A DNA stretch of 7,958 nucleotides from assembly GCA_045616985.1 (NCBI GenBank), contig JAZLHU010000011.1, forward strand, positions 1 to 7,958. Direction: 5' to 3'. Below the pieces are notes generated by a model, which saw only the letters and a list, made by a program, of their open reading frames with translations, was not told where the DNA came from and made no database searches. How positions within the stretch are numbered: position 1 is the stretch's first letter; every line of letters begins with the position of its first letter. The DNA is from RUG13409 sp045616985. GTDB lineage: Bacteria > Bacillota > Clostridia > Peptostreptococcales > Anaerovoracaceae. The position numbers and the translations under genes are program-made. Below, piece after piece: positions 6,835 through 7,958 of the stretch.

Positions 6835-7524
6835 CTATTTTACTTCTATCCTGCATACGGCTCCTGAAAGGGTGAATTCATCGGAAGCCGCGCTTATAAC
6901 GTGGCTTCCTTTTGAAAGACCGCTGATTTTTACTGAACCGTCTGCTTCGGTCATGAATTCGGATTCCTTTCCGTCAATAAAAATTTTTGCTCCTGCGATC
7001 GGATTTTGAACAGGGTTCATATTTGTATCATAAGATGTGTATCCGCCAAGGCAGAGAGAAAATGTATTTTCCCGTACTTCCAGGTTGTTGTAATCAAACC
7101 ATGCATAAACATCAGACCATGCTGACTGATCACGGTATACAAAGGCACATAAATAGTCGTCTTCCGCAACAGGGTCTGTCGGGCTCCATGCAATATTATT
7201 GTTCAGGTAATATCCATAGGACATGGATGTGTCGCCCCAAAGCCTGACCATGGACCTGCCGTAGTCGGAATCAATACACTCGAAGTCTGTATCCTTATTT
7301 GGTGCATGATCCTTATGCGCCTGAAGAAGTACCTCTTCAATTGTTATTGTTCCGTCTTTATCGTTATCAACAAGCTGCGTGTAAGCCGAGGCTAAAGCCA
7401 CACCGTCGGCAGTTGTAATGGTAACATAAGCTCCCGGACCCTTTTGTGCCTGCGTTGTTTCTCCGCAAGCAGCAAGGCAAAAGAGCAGGGTGCATATTAA
7501 AACAACGGAGATAAATTTTTTCAT
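6835..7524 (-). CDS. Surface lipoprotein with EF-hand and DUF4430-like domain, probable corrinoid-binding subunit
   Basis: A 229-residue lipoprotein. The signal peptide MKKFISVVLICTLLFCLAAC ends in the lipobox LAAC with C20 lipidated. Residues 32-150 resemble the DUF4430/transcobalamin-C family: SYGYYLNNNIAWS (102-114) and EDDYLCAFVYRD (121-132) correspond to its 'GWxxxVNG' and 'GDxVxxxY' parts. A complete EF-hand loop, DNDKDGTITIEE (53-64), has ligands D53, D55, D57 and E64 with G58 and I60 in place, so calcium binding is likely. Residues 155-229 look like a small Ig-like/carboxypeptidase-regulatory-type beta domain (AGAKIFIDG...GSVKISGLSKG). The ATG at 7522-7524 has GGAGGT at 7531-7536. The frame stays open upstream to 7707, but that part is the riboswitch leader and lacks a ribosome site. 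As first gene of the operon it may present B12 to the next protein or to EcfS. Confidence 0.82.
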   Translation of the reverse strand: MKKFISVVLICTLLFCLAACGETTQAQKGPGAYVTITTADGVALASAYTQLVDNDKDGTITIEEVLLQAHKDHAPNKDTDFECIDSDYGRSMVRLWGDTSMSYGYYLNNNIAWSPTDPVAEDDYLCAFVYRDQSAWSDVYAWFDYNNLEVRENTFSLCLGGYTSYDTNMNPVQNPIAGAKIFIDGKESEFMTEADGSVKISGLSKGSHVISAASDEFTLSGAVCRIEVK

Positions 7525-7536
7525 GTGATAACCTCC

Positions 7537-7568
7537 AAAAAAATACCTGTGATCCCGGATCACAGGTA
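7537..7568 (-). terminator. Intrinsic terminator between B12 leader and first gene (attenuator)
   Basis: On the minus strand an 11-12 base-pair stem (7544-7555 with 7557-7568, tightest pairs probably open to give a normal loop) is followed directly by seven T residues (7537-7543) and then by the GGAGGT ribosome site of the lipoprotein gene. There is no upstream coding sequence for it to end, so it is best explained as the riboswitch's expression platform: vitamin bound, terminator forms, operon off. A candidate antiterminator pairs GGUAA at the 3' end of the B12 box (7619-7623) with UUACC at the 5' side of the terminator (7566-7570). Confidence 0.85.
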
Positions 7569-7587
7569 AATAATACAATACTTTGTA

Positions 7588-7725
7588 ATTTCTCGGATTC
7601 GGCAAGAAATATAAACCATTACCACGTATTCTGACTTGTCCCGTCTTTGCAGGATGCACAGTGACCTTCTCGTGAGCTTCGAACTCTTTTCCGTTTTTTA
7701 CATGCAAATTGCATGTGAAATGGCT
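7588..7725 (-). promoter_or_regulatory. Cobalamin riboswitch (compact, B12-box leader)
   Basis: Read on the minus strand, the leader of the B12-uptake operon has the landmarks of a cobalamin riboswitch in the right order. A closing helix pairs AGCCAUU (7719-7725) with AAUGGUU (7614-7620). Next comes a small hairpin at the P2 position (7700-7716), a P5-like hairpin GAG-UUCGAAG-CUC (7674-7686), the conserved CACUGUG (7657-7663), a short UGCA-UCC-UGCA P6-like hairpin, and a B12-box-like AAGUCAGAAUAC (7626-7637). Beyond the closing helix an 8-base-pair hairpin (7588-7610) has loop CCGAAUC, whose CGAA can pair with UUCG of the P5 loop, the L5-L13 kissing contact typical of this class. The P4 helix is not clear by eye, and the core is short. 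Which corrinoid it binds cannot be told. Confidence 0.77.
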
Positions 7726-7748
7726 TCAAATATTAAATTGACCTTATC

Positions 7749-7777
7749 AATATACCACTTAAACTTACTCTTTTCAA
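7749..7777 (-). promoter_or_regulatory. Sigma-A promoter of the B12 uptake operon
   Basis: On the minus strand TTGAAA (7772-7777) and TATATT (7749-7754) are separated by exactly 17 bases. Transcription would start near 7742, giving a leader of about 218 bases that contains the whole riboswitch and terminator. The -35 box begins only nine bases after the stop codon of the SLH gene, and no terminator lies between them. Confidence 0.72.
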
Positions 7778-7786
7778 GCCCTCCGC

Positions 7787-7958
7787 CTACTTTGCAAAAT
7801 ATCTGTAAAGGAAGGTCACTACCTGAGCTCTTAAGCAGTCATCATCGGGAGAGAAGGTGTTATTGCCTGTTCCGCCCGTAATCTTGTTTTCGTATGCCCA
7901 TGCCACCGCATTGCTGCAGTATGCATCCGCATTTACATCGGTAAAGATATGGGTATAG
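7787..7958 (-). CDS. SLH-domain surface protein, C-terminal end (partial, continues beyond the window)
   Basis: The open frame running in from the right edge to the TAG at 7787-7789 encodes one complete S-layer-homology repeat. It starts IFTDVNADAYCSNAVAWAYE, then has NKITGGTGNNTFSPDDDCLR and ends AQVVTFLYRYFAK. The 'FxDV', 'AVxWAxxxxITxGxG' and 'F-x-P-x-x-x-x-x-R-A-Q' landmarks are all in place. Such repeats bind secondary cell-wall polymers and sit at protein ends, so the full gene probably encodes an exported surface protein whose main domain lies outside the window. It is unlike the SLH remnant at the left end (different repeat type), so the two are not halves of one gene. I see no terminator after it; its transcripts may run into the B12 leader. 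Confidence 0.85.
   Translation of the reverse strand, partial: YTHIFTDVNADAYCSNAVAWAYENKITGGTGNNTFSPDDDCLRAQVVTFLYRYFAK

Noticed and set aside
7573..7586. Five-base-pair hairpin UACAA-AGUA-UUGUA between the riboswitch and terminator
   Set aside because: AT-rich and weak; it may be part of a switching structure but cannot be told from chance by eye.
7525..7707. N-terminal extension of the lipoprotein frame, starting at an upstream ATG
   Set aside because: It covers the riboswitch and terminator, encodes no signal peptide, and the internal ATG at 7522-7524 has both a GGAGGT site and a perfect lipoprotein signal sequence.
7700..7716. Palindrome ACATGCAA-A-TTGCATGT as a repressor operator
   Set aside because: It lies downstream of the transcription start inside the riboswitch, where a P2-type hairpin is expected, so an RNA stem is the simpler reading.

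Overview
The window looks like chromosome of a Gram-positive anaerobe of the class Clostridia, probably a gut or rumen Ruminococcus/Oscillospira/Lachnospira-type bacterium. The reasons are an energy-coupling-factor (ECF) vitamin transporter, S-layer-homology (SLH) cell-wall domains at both ends, strong GGAGG ribosome binding sites, AT-rich promoters and a signal-peptide lipoprotein. This is inferred from gene content, not from a marker gene.

Layout. The left end (1-1181, + strand) is decayed DNA: the C-terminal tail of a frameshifted SLH protein and its strong terminator, then the remains of an XRE-type helix-turn-helix/DUF3990 gene, which still has a good-looking promoter and inverted-repeat operator, and finally a fragment of a second helix-turn-helix gene. 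From 1211 to 7725 everything is on the minus strand: folD (1211-2116), then, reading leftward from 7777, a promoter, a cobalamin-riboswitch-like leader with an intrinsic terminator, and five tightly packed genes: lipoprotein (6835-7524), transcobalamin-like membrane protein (5272-6834), EcfT (4399-5271), double-ATPase EcfA (2804-4426) and EcfS (2211-2804). The four junctions are a direct abutment, a direct abutment, a 28-base overlap and a 1-base TAATG overlap, so this is one translationally coupled operon. At the right edge the last SLH repeat of another surface protein ends 9 bases before the -35 box of this operon.

How it works together (inference). The operon reads as a complete vitamin B12 uptake system. 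EcfS, EcfT and EcfA form the membrane transporter. The lipoprotein and the large membrane protein would capture corrinoid on the outer face and hand it to EcfS. The large protein has the two domains of animal intrinsic factor/transcobalamin, an alpha-alpha barrel and a DUF4430 (transcobalamin C-terminal-like) beta domain, here joined through a transmembrane hairpin that leaves both outside. The B12-sensing leader would switch the operon off when the vitamin is plentiful. Neighbouring folD (one-carbon folate metabolism, linked to B12 through methionine synthase or acetogenesis) is of a divergent type with altered active-site positions.
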